Shown here piece by piece: positions 47,331 through 57,231 of a DNA stretch of 64,000 bases. The notes under the pieces were generated by a model. That model was not told the origin of the DNA, ran no database searches, and saw only the letters and a program-made list of their open reading frames with translations. Source of the DNA: Metallyticus violacea. Taxonomy: Eukaryota > Arthropoda > Insecta > Mantodea > Metallyticidae. Every line of letters starts with the position of its first letter. Positions within the stretch are counted from its first letter, which is position 1. Position numbers and translations under genes: made by a program. The stretch lies in contig CM060835.1 in assembly GCA_030762175.1 (NCBI GenBank), forward strand, positions 84,656,001 through 84,720,000. The letters are read 5' to 3'.

Positions 47331-49160
47331 GCTTAAATAGACATTTCTACAAAATTACCGCTCTCGAATTTCATATCGTTTAATTCCGTTGGTTTTATTA
47401 AAGAAGTCAAAAGTGCCAGGGCCAAGTAAGCTGGTATGCTGTGATTGGCTTGCGTTTTAGAAAGGGTTCTGCTCCTGTGTGTATTATGGAAACGATTCTT
47501 CATACGCTGGCATCTACAGACCTCATCTAGGTCCGTGTCTCACCGCCCTTGAGATGCGCACAAACGGCCAGCCCTTGGGCAAGACTGAAGTACCGAAATA
47601 TTCTCCTCCGTTCCTAACAATCCTATCTAATCAAATCGATAATTATATGTGACATTGACCTCTAGTAAGTTTAATAAGTCGCAGCAGTGGATTTGTTTAC
47701 CAAGCCTACGCTTGCCTAACTACCCGATAAGTTTAAAACCTAACTCTAACTGAAGCAGTGATCACAGCAATTAGCAATAAAATATTCTAACAGTTAAACA
47801 GTAGTATATATGGTACGGTTAATAGACCTTTGATTTTCGTGTTGAACTGGAGAGTTTCAGCTAAAATTAATATAGTTCTGATAACCGTGCAAACAGTAAG
47901 GGATTCATCTATTTCATGGCTTCATAATGGTAAGCCGCAAAGTGTAGATCCAGGGAAGCTTCGTTATATCTGAGAAAATACTATAGGATAGAATTTCAAC
48001 TTTTTATATTTGGATATGAAGGTCAACGTTGATCGGATAATAATTTCGGAAACCAAAATGAACTTCACACCAAGGACCATAAGTTTTAAACCATTTAATT
48101 CTTTCTTTATCTTTGTTTTTGTACACGATTCATTCCCAGAAATAAGGCACTCATCTTGTGGTACTCCATTCGTTGATAATGTGAATGACGCAATATATCA
48201 GTAGTAATATCACTGCAATTGAAATATTCTCTTTGCACTTTGTCTCTTGCGTCCCTGCAGGACGGACTGGAATGAAGTGATAGTCAATGAAATTGCCACA
48301 CCGCCGTGCCGTGTTTCCTAGTACAATATCTCCAAATCCCCTCTGTGAGAGTCTTTTGCTATATAATTTGATCGGTTGAAAATCACACGGAAACCCATGA
48401 ATAGCTCTAGCAGAGAGGTTACTTTTTACTCCAGTGAACGAACGGTTAGACACACATTGTTTAAACGGAATCTCGAACTCGAAATCCACGCTAGACCTGT
48501 GCAAGAAAGGTTCTGACTGAGCTGGTGTTGAAGGTGGTTAATGACAGAAACATTGCAGCTGTGAAGTTTCTTACTAAACCTGGAATTCAGGGGGGAAAAA
48601 AACCAATTGTTGGAACAATGTGATTATGTTGCTACCGGATAAACACAATTAAACTTCTAGCATTTATCATGAATTATTAAAAGTACCACAATGTGGATTG
48701 CGGTTTGATTAATTAGTACATCAACTACCTTTGCGTACTCTGTTTTTTTTTTTTCTTTTTCTTTTCTTGTTTTCTTTGAATATGTCACTAGAAGTTGGAA
48801 CAAGTAGTGTAAATGGTTTTATAATAAACGTAAATACATTTGGAGAAAGAGCAGACGAATAATTTACAATGTGTGTAGCATTTTGAGTGTGCTGACGACT
48901 CTCAAAAATAGATTTCTTGAAAATGGAAGAATTGCCTGTTTAATCATGTTCTTATGGAAAGATTTGAGCAATGTAAGAAAAATATGTATTTACATAATAA
49001 AACAGGACATCACATGGAAGTGCACTGATGTGGGAACATTTTCTCTCTATTTGTTATATATGATCTCTGTTCTAAAAATAGTGTATTTACATTTTAAATA
49101 AAGTGTGCCTTTGTCAATTCCCATCGGTGCTTAAAGCTATTCGCTATAACGCTGAAACAT
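47331..49160. other. Unassigned sequence
   Basis: A minus-strand frame of 117 codons (48151-48504) lies in moderately GC-rich DNA. It has no motif that I recognise and no splice or neighbour context that would support a gene. A T/C-rich run lies at about 48742-48775. Confidence 0.45.
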
Positions 49161-49797
49161 GCGAGAACAATTCGAAAAGTAAGTTCCGGTTTCGTCATTC
49201 ACGAGCATGAGAGACAGTAGCAGCGTTATTCTTGATTCTGTACGCTCCTGGCGGTGTTAGTGTGAGGTAGCATTTACCTGTTTCTTTCACCAAGACAGGG
49301 TGGTAAAATGTGTGCAGCAATAGAAACCCCCGCCAAAGTGAGGTACATGCAGTGATACGGTTTCTGTCGTCAATTCCAAGATGGACGAAATGGGCGATCG
49401 TGTATTGTGAACGACGAACTTGTGTGGATGATGTGGTCAGATAAAATCGCCGTTTTGCAATATCAGAAGAACTCCACGTGCAATTTCCGCAAATCAGTAG
49501 CACGTGTTCTGTATACGTTGGTGACATAAAGGTTAGGCTATCGCAAGTTTTGTGCTCGGTGGGTGCCGAAAATTCAAGGATAGCGTCACAGGGTGGCTAC
49601 AATTACAGGCGTCAGAGCTCCTCGCAAAGGGGGATTTCAAAGCTTGGGAAGCGATACAAAAAATGCTTAAATGTAAAGGAAAATAATGTTAAAAATAATT
49701 GAACGGTGTATTTTTTACTTGTGTGTAATAAAAGTTACAAAAATAAAGTAGCATTCCTTAAACAATTAATGGCACTTACTTTCCGAATTGCCCTCTT
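49161..49797 (+). mobile_element. Internally deleted mariner with TIRs
   Basis: The left end CGAGAACAATTCGAAAAGTAAG (from 49163) pairs with the complement of CTTACTTTCCGAATTGCCCTC (to 49795). The right side keeps TA, while the left has TG, probably a mutated TA. The plus strand shows transposase pieces MCAAIETPAK (49314-49343), EVHAVIRFL after a frameshift, IVNDELV (about 49401-49421), RRFAISE and QFPQISS (about 49450-49500), LGYRKFCARWVPK (about 49535-49573) and then directly the C-terminal YKKCLNVKENNV (about 49656-49691). The whole catalytic core between KFCARWVPK and the C-terminus is deleted. Confidence 0.85.
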
Positions 49798-51807
49798 ACA
49801 TTGATTAGATACTTTCTGGTTTTTTTTAATGTAATTTTTTTTCAGCGTTAAACAAGAATGGGTGCTTTGCACAGGCTTCCAGCTACATGATTATTTTCAT
49901 TATCAAAATATCTAGGTAATCTTATGATTCGAAAGTGTTGAAGTGGATTATAAACCAAAATGCTCCAATCCTATCAGCATACCTAAATTTCCGATGTAGA
50001 GAACAAGAACAAGAGATGCATAGAGAGTAGCTTGCGCGCTCTACCGTTTGGCAACAAAGTGTTCTGCCGTCCCCACAGCGCTGTGACCGTGATATTTCTT
50101 CTGTATACTGCTTAGTTTGTTTCGTCATCCCTGTTTTTATTTTAAAAGTTACTGTAGCGTTTGTTTCTAAAGTTAGAAAATTACGAAAGTAAATAAAATA
50201 TTACAACCACAAATATTTGTTGTATAAACTCATAATTAACATAGGAATAATCTGGATTTTACACTGCAGATTTCTGTCTTTCATTAAGGTGATTTCATCA
50301 TTTGTGCATGTGCGTATTGTTTTACCCGTAAACTCATCTCAAATCTACTGCAGCAAACACCTACGCTAAAGACGATTGTGCAAAGTGCATCAAGGTGATA
50401 CTGCACATTGATTCGATAAATTACTTTTAAGTAAGTACTCTCGTTTCATTTTCACATATGATGTTTACATCATCCGCGACTAGCTTGTTACACCTAGAAC
50501 GTTGTCAGCTCTGTCGTGATCAGCGACGTGTTAGGTTAATCGAACACAAACTCTTCATGTAAACGTTCATCCTTTGTCGCTTGTTTACTATGGACGACAG
50601 CAACATCCGGAGTTTAAAAACTCAAATAGAAACTAAAGAGTAACACCAGCTTTTTGTCGCGAATTTATATTATAAATATTTATTCATGTTTTCCTTAGTA
50701 ATAAAATCATTTACACGATAAAGGCGCTAACATAACATAGTGGCTGAGACACGTGCAGCAGCTTTGCTTTTTATATTTTTTAATTGCCGCTGCTGCTCCC
50801 ATTTTAAACGTAAAAAAAAAAAAAAAAAAAAAAATGGAGATAGAATTACATTGCCTTAAAGAAATGCAAGAATTGTCTTTGTGTCTTCTTGATTCGTAAC
50901 TTAAATGAAACGTTCCGGAAAGTTTTTTATGTCTTCGTATAGAATTCGTCACAGTTTGCAAACCTTAGGTTGCGATGATTTGTTAACTAATAACCGTAGT
51001 AAAGAGATTCTTGAATTGTTTCCAAATGTTAAAGGGAAATTGATAAAGGTAATATTTTAAAATTACTGTTAATGATTGGTCGATATTCTAGCTTTAAATT
51101 CGCTTATAATAATAGCTAATGGTTCAATTTTCTCCAGTCTTTATATTTGTACAAGTAATTATACTTTAATTAAATTCAATTTTTATTCTTAATACTCGTA
51201 TTTGTTATCTTAAGTAAACTTTAAAGTTTGACTCCCCCTTTTTTCATTAGCGACGCCTCGGTAGTAATTTAATATCGGCAACCTTAAAAAAATGCAAGAT
51301 ACTCGAACTTGACGCATGTGCACGTTGTGCCCTTGTTTAATTTTAAACTTTGCTATCCTACAGAGAAAAGTTTCTTTGCAGTTGGCGAGCTAATTAATAA
51401 AACTTGAAGTGGAGCTTTAAATACCAAAGGGGATGCAGTAGCGGCCATGACTAGTATTTCATTTGTTCAGAAATGGAAGGTCTGCCCAGCAAGAGTTTAG
51501 ATACTCAATTGTTTAGTGCCCAAGGTGCATATGTTTAAGTAAATCAGAACTTTTTTCGCCAACTTACCCTCCCTATCTTTTGCACTTGGTTTTACATTTC
51601 TGACTTTTTATTTTCAGAAAAAGAAAAATGCACAAACTAGTCAACCAATTTTATTTACGAAAACTGTCTCTCATTAGGTACTTAATGCTATTTATCGACA
51701 TTTTTTAATTCGTTTTTGACATTAATGATTTAACAATTTTTTTAAGAGCTGGAATGATTATTTCACTGCTTTATGGCATTTACGCGGAATCTCTTGAAAT
51801 GTGAATG
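49798..51807. other. Non-coding interval
   Basis: A poly-A run of about 23 bases lies at 50812-50834. Three forkhead-type TGTTTAC/GTAAAC words fall within 50460-50600. No gene recognised. Confidence 0.5.
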
Positions 51808-51824
51808 TGTGCGCGCGCGCGCGC

Positions 51825-51855
<31 letters not shown>

Positions 51856-51887
51856 TGAGAGAGAGAGAAAGAGAGAGAGAGAGAGAT
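51808..51887. repeat. Compound (GC)n-(GT)n-(GA)n microsatellite
   Basis: GTGTGCGCGCGCGCGCG passes into GTGTGTG and then into about 50 bases of interrupted GA repeat. Alternating purine-pyrimidine DNA followed by a homopurine tract is prone to Z-DNA and triplex structures. Confidence 0.95.
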
Positions 51888-52839
51888 CTCAAGACAGAGA
51901 TTTATATATAAAATATCAGAATGGACATTCAGCATACTGTACTCTTGAAATGTTTCTAGTTCATACCTTATTTAAGTTGCATTTGATCAGATATTTATTT
52001 TTATATTTTATTTTAATTTGAACTTCTTCAAAGTTTTGTAATATATTATGTTAATTTCTTGCAAACTAAAGTAGAAGCTTTCTTTTAAAATTTTGTTATT
52101 TTTTTGTAATCGTATTAATTGCTCTAGCACAATCTACTCATTTGCTTACTTCGTCGGATACTGTCCCGAAAATAAGGTGAAAGGAACTTATCAACAAGAG
52201 ATGCAACTTTTACTATATTAAAAATTGCAGAATTTTAAACACTGAAAATTGAGGCTGTTTTTGTTCCGAAAGACCCGCGAAGACATTTCTGCACAAATTT
52301 ACAGAAATTTTAGAGCTAAATGAAGTTAGAAGTTAACATACAAAATAACTCGTCTTTCGTTCCACTGACTGCAAACCACTAGAAAGCTTCATCCAGGCGT
52401 TATATGGAAGAGAAGCGGCAAGTTACGCAGATCCATTTATCTGTTTCTCCCTCCGCACCCATGCTTGACGTCACATGAAAAAGACAAAAGAATTACCGCT
52501 CCTTTCTCTGCAGTGGCAAGCGTAAGATATTTGTTGCGGTAACCTTAGAAACTAACCGTTACTCAGCTACGTGCAGGCAATTGTTTTCATTTGCACTGGA
52601 AGAACAAAAGACGGATGCCGTGCTTAAATCTTACCACCCGAGTCCTTTATATATATTGTCGCTTTAACTGCTCGCGACGTCTGTAGATTGTGGACTGAAT
52701 GCTATGGGTATAAGTCAGTAGAGATTAAGGAAATGAATTAATTATGGTGCAATAAGTTCGGAGTCCTTGGAGCCTTAAAACTATCTGCATTCACCTCAGA
52801 GTAAGGAAAAACGCCGAATAAAACCTTACCCAGACAGCT
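51888..52839. other. Unassigned AT-rich sequence
   Basis: No gene recognised. A perfect TGACGTCA word occurs near 52469-52476 and a TATATATA run near 52649, too little to call a promoter. Confidence 0.45.
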
Positions 52840-52892
52840 TTACCGGACCGAGATTCGAACCCAGGATCTCGCAATCGCTACAAGACAACGGA
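52840..52892 (-). repeat. tRNA-like SINE head fragment
   Basis: On the minus strand GGGTTCGAATCTC (52850-52862) is a B-box motif preceded by GCGATTGCGAGATCC. The short frame across it ends ARSWVRISVR, a peptide often produced by translation through tRNA-derived SINE heads. It does not match SINE-A or SINE-B, so it is from another family. Confidence 0.45.
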
Positions 52893-53705
52893 AACTTCTT
52901 TTTATAACTAGTAAATTATTTATAAGGATGGCGTTGAATTCTTTTGCACGTGCATTTAAGCTGAAAGGAAATTGCAAACGACTTTCGTGTTCCGTTGTGT
53001 GATAATGTGGCATGGGTAGATTAAAGAAGAGATTATGTGCAAACAAAGAAGCATTCTAATACATGAAATGCAGAGTTTCTTAAGAAGATCTGGTAGACTG
53101 CTAAACTTATTACGGCAAATATGGCATCTACAAATGCAATACAATTAATCTTCGTCAGGGAATAACTTTTAGTAATGAGCGATTATTACTTTAGTCTAAA
53201 AGCAACCAATACCACCATTGATCACATCAAGAGCTTTTTCCGCATTTTTTACCCTTTTTAAAGATTATTTTACTAAAACATGGCATATGAGATATACAGC
53301 GAACTCTGTTCGCCTTGAGTAAAATATTCCGTTTATCATCTCTGTAAGCTAAAACACGTATGTATATTTGTGTTTATGCCGCAACGAGATCGCGACAGTG
53401 AGTTGCTGTTGCCAGGTGAATGGCAGCATTTGTTGTCTAAACAAGCTGATGGAACGTTGAATATGAATTGTGCATAATATAATAACTATCATACATGCAA
53501 AATGCATGAAATTTTCTTTATGGCTTGACATACTACCCATCATTCCATTCTCGAACAATGGCACCTCCTATGTGGTGAGTCTCCATTATCAAGGAGAATT
53601 TAATTATGCTTATTTTCCTGCAAAGGGCATACTGGTAGGTGGTAAGTCCCTCGCTAAGGCTTTACTTGGATGTAACTTTTTGTCTAAGAATCTCTTTTTC
53701 AAGTA
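52893..53705. other. Unassigned AT-rich sequence
   Basis: No gene or repeat recognised before the mariner end at 53706. Confidence 0.5.
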
Positions 53706-54927
53706 CGAGAGGGTAAATCCATAAGTTTCCGGCCACGCCGATAAGAATTATCGCCTTCACAAAACGCTTATTTGGTGTCATGCCTTATCTGTTAAGTAAA
53801 CAATTGCAGCTGTAACTTCCGCTCCGCTGTGTTCAGTTGTTGAGGTATAGTTGCATAAAGAAGGTTATGTGTGCAAGATTGTGACATGTTCAAAATGGAA
53901 TATCGAGCTGTTATTAAGCTCTTCACTAAAAAGAGCTTACTCCAAATAGAATTAAACAGCAATTGGACGGTGTATATAGAGAAGCATCTTCCTCATATTC
54001 ACCGTAAAAGAATGGGCAAACTTTTTCGAATGGGTCGAGAAAGCATTGAAGACGAAGAGCGTTCAGGTCGGCCCTCGGAGGTGCTCACTCCTGAAAATAT
54101 CAATCTTGTGGAAGGAGAAATTATGGAAGACCGACAGCTCAAAGTTACAGAAATAGCAAGGCTGGGCGGTTCTAAAATAATATTATTCATGAACATTTAA
54201 ACATGAATAAGGCTAGTGCAAGACGGGTGCCTAGACTTCTTTCCTCAGTTCAAAAGCAGCAACCAGTCATCTGTAGTGAGGCATTTTTGTAGCTCTGCCG
54301 TGACCATTGTTACAGGAAATGAAACTATGATCCTCTACTATGATTCTTTTGTCCAAAAGAGAATCAATGGAGTGGCGTAAACCTGGCTAAGCACGGCTCT
54401 AAAGACCAAGGTCACTCAGTCAACTAAGATCATTGCCACAATCTTTTTGGAATGTGAAGGAATACTCTTCGTTGACTTCAAGGAGAGGAACACACAGTAA
54501 ATGGGGAGTACTATGCTGGCCTACTGCTCAGACTACGTGCTTCCATCAAAGAAAAAAGGCGAGGAAAGCTGAGTGGTGTTGTGCGCCTTCTTCATGACTG
54601 CGCGCCTGTGTACACAGCTCTTGTAGCAAAGGAAGCTGTGAAGAAATGTAGCTTGAAGGGTATCGACCAGATCTAGCTCCCAGTGACTTTCCTCTTCTCA
54701 AAACAGAAGGACCTTCGAGGAAGTGTGACGAAAAACTGATGGATGCTGTTTATTCCCATTTTCCAGACAAGACTTCTTACTATTTGGGGGGGGGGGTTGA
54801 AATGTTAATTCAAAGATGTGAGAAGTGTATTGCAATAAAGGGTAACTAAATTGAAAAGTGAAATATAGTTTTTGTCTTTATCATACCTAGAAAATGGTTA
54901 GGCCGGAAACTTATGTACCTACCCTCG
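53706..54927 (+). mobile_element. Near full-length decayed mariner with both ends
   Basis: Terminal repeats are CGAGAGGGTAAATCCATAAG..TTTCCGGCC (left) and the complement of GGCCGGAAACTTATGTACCT..ACCCTCG (right). TA lies before the left end (53704-53705) and a likely mutated TG after the right. Length is 1,222 bp. The first 330 bp of transposase are still one open frame (53871-54200): MEYRAVIKLF, then the linker GRESIEDEERSGRPSEVLTP and EDRQLKVTEIARLGG, matching mariner helix-turn-helix domains 1 and 2. Downstream pieces in other frames are ARRVPRLLSSVQKQ (about 54212-54255), HTVNGEYYAGLLLRLR (about 54491-54540), VRLLHDCAPVYTA (about 54580-54620, in place of HxDNAPAHTS, with Asn to Cys) and DLAPSDFPLF-like (about 54665-54700). 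Confidence 0.9.
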
Positions 54928-54947
54928 TGTGAAGCTCTCTAAAAAGG

Positions 54948-55050
54948 CGTACATTTACGACACTGGACCCAAGGCTGAAAGTTTCTCCCGTGCAAGATTT
55001 GAACCCGCAAACTGTTGGTCCATAGAAGAATCGCTACCTTAGCTATTGTA
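54948..55050 (-). repeat. SINE-A-like fragment with tRNA-like head
   Basis: On the minus strand a GCGGGTTCAAATC segment (B box, about 54998-55010) and AGCCTTGGGTCCAGTGTCGTAAATGTACG (body, 54948-54976, given here in part) resemble SINE-A, but the spacing between them is shorter and the head differs. It is an internally deleted or related-subfamily copy lying just outside the right end of the mariner. Confidence 0.5.
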
Positions 55051-55467
55051 ATATGTAAGAACATATTTTTCAGTCTATTTTTATAAAGGAGTTACCTTTT
55101 CACTATTGTGCCAACTTTATTTACTGAACCGTGATGCACTGCGGTGCAAGCGCAGCACATGAAAATTTGCTCTATTGGATCTTACAAAAGGATAGTTTAA
55201 TGAAACGTTCGAAATTCACACTTTTTAAATATGAAAATTGTCAATGCATGTTTGTTTGAGCTGGTATGGCGTTGACGTTTGTATTCTTTGTAGCGAACTA
55301 GTTATAGCAATATTGATTCTTATGTACCATTCTCTTTTATCTATAATTTTCATTTGAGAGCTGCACACGGGGATGGGACGAAACAACACGAGTTTGGGGC
55401 TCTCTTTGTCATTTATAATTTGCGTATCTTCCTGAAAGTGAGTGCACACACCTTCTGAATGTGGTTA

Positions 55468-55569
55468 ATGATATAGTGGAGAAACTAATCCTATGTCTTG
55501 AGTGATGCTGAAAGACCATACCACAGACCACATTGACTGGATAATATGATATAGTGGAGAAACTAATCC
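55468..55569 (+). repeat. 24-bp perfect direct repeat, 78-bp period
   Basis: ATGATATAGTGGAGAAACTA followed by ATCC occurs at 55468-55491 and again at 55546-55569, with 54 unrelated bases between. This could be a partial tandem duplication or a small insertion flanked by a long target duplication; only one period is present. Confidence 0.85.
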
Positions 55570-56592
55570 AATTGTTACATTTTTGTAAACCAAGTTTAAG
55601 CGAATTATATTAAATTCTTATTTTATTCGTGAAATAGTGCTAATAGTGCCATTTTCACTTCCAAGGTGTGAGCCACTCACTACGTTCTTGAATTTATCGG
55701 CAATCTCAGACCCTCTTGTGATATTACTTGTGATAATGGCTTAATGGAATACCATTCGTGTTACTCCTTATACAACTCCAAGCATATTTTCTCAGACCTT
55801 AGCCCTTTACACACGCTCCAAGGAGTCGAGATCAACATTTTGGAAACGACTGCGGTAAAGAAAAAATTATTTTAAGTGACCAATTAGACCGAAGAGTATG
55901 ATATTCACCAACCAAATCAATGCCGGGACGTCGGAAGACCCAGCGAGAGACGTAGTTGGGGACGAAACTGACTTGGGGAAATCAAAATTTTGAATAATAA
56001 TGATAACGAAGTAGATCAAAATGTAGGAAAAACATCTTGTTTTGTTTATATTACAATATATAGAATCCAGCATTCAAAAAACCTTCATTAACCATTCTAA
56101 CCTGGTCCCTATAGCTTTTATATGTAAATTTTTAAGTATATTGAGTATACGTAGATACGCGTGCTTTTAGATTACAGAGTGAAGTTGTATTTAGTGTAAA
56201 TTATATGTTTTATAACACTAATGCCATGCTTCAATAATGGGGAAAAAATGTGAGCTCAGTAGGTGAGGAGGAGGAAAAGTGGCATGTTTAGCAATGGTGA
56301 TACATTACTATACATTTTCCTCTAAAAACAAAATAAATAGAATTGTATTAATGAAATCTTACGTATAGGAATTGTAATAGCCTGTTTAACTACAGTAACA
56401 ATTGTCGGCATTTAAGAAATATATTCTCAGAAACTACTGCACTTTTAGCAGATAATACATTGCAAGCAGCGGCATAATTGTGCTAGCTGTACTACAAAAC
56501 TTGAACAGGGTCCAAAGTACTCACGCTAAGAAGGGACCCCCCTCCCAAATAAAGATTTTATGGGTATAATAGGCGGATGTATAGACAATGTT
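55570..56592. other. Unassigned AT-rich sequence
   Basis: No gene or interspersed repeat recognised. Confidence 0.5.
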
Positions 56593-57231
56593 AAGGTAAC
56601 CAGGAAGTGTAAATCTAGCAAATAATGCAACAGTATATATTTTACACTATCTCAGAAAGCTTTAAAGCTATCAATATGAAAATTTTGAGATATATTAAGA
56701 AAACTTAACTAAAGATGATGTGTAAAGTTTAATTCTGTAATGCACATAAAACATAACTGAAAACAACGTGCCTTGTTTTTTAACTTAAATTGCAGACAAT
56801 AAGATATCCTGGGAACTAGAATCACACTTCTATGCTAGATGCTAATTTTCAAATTTTGAAAAAAAAATACAAATATTTTTAATTTCTTATTAGTGTATTT
56901 TTATAAAATTATAGCGATGTTTAAATACTTCTAGTTACCACACTTCACATTTGCACACATTATGTATGTGCGAATTTTCACAAGATTGGTCCAGTCAATC
57001 CTGAGAAAAATGCACATTTGTGTCAAAATTTTAAGTTATCAGAAAATAAAATGTATTTTTGTTTAATAAAAGTTTATGTGTATTAGAGGGTTAAAATTTA
57101 CAGAGCATCTTTAGTTAGTACTCTTAATATCTCACAAAAAGTTCATATTAATAGTTGTATAAATGTTTGAGATACAGTGCAAAAAGTATACTGCTGCATT
57201 ATTTGCAAAATTTACACTTCTTGGTTACTTT
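56593..57231. mobile_element. Long diverged palindrome (foldback-type element)
   Basis: The outer 50 bases of the two ends agree at 43 positions in inverted orientation (AAGGTAACCAGGAAGTGTAA at the left, AAAGTAACCAAGAAGTGTAA as complement of the right). Similarity can be followed inward through CAAATAATGCA, TATCTCA, AATATGAA, GAGATAT, TAACTAAAGATG, GTAAA..TTTAA, TAATGCACATAAAA and AACTTAAA, to about 250 bases from each end. The centre lies near 56912. No coding frame is inside. It may be a foldback or long-TIR MITE; the TSD is unclear. The family was not recognised. If transcribed it would give a long imperfect hairpin RNA. Confidence 0.8.

Noticed and set aside
48151..48504. 117-codon minus-strand frame
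   Set aside because: No recognised motif, no splice context and no supporting neighbours.
52440..52700. TGACGTCA word with a TATA-like run as a promoter
   Set aside because: Single short motifs in AT-rich DNA about 170 bp apart, with no downstream reading frame or conservation evidence.
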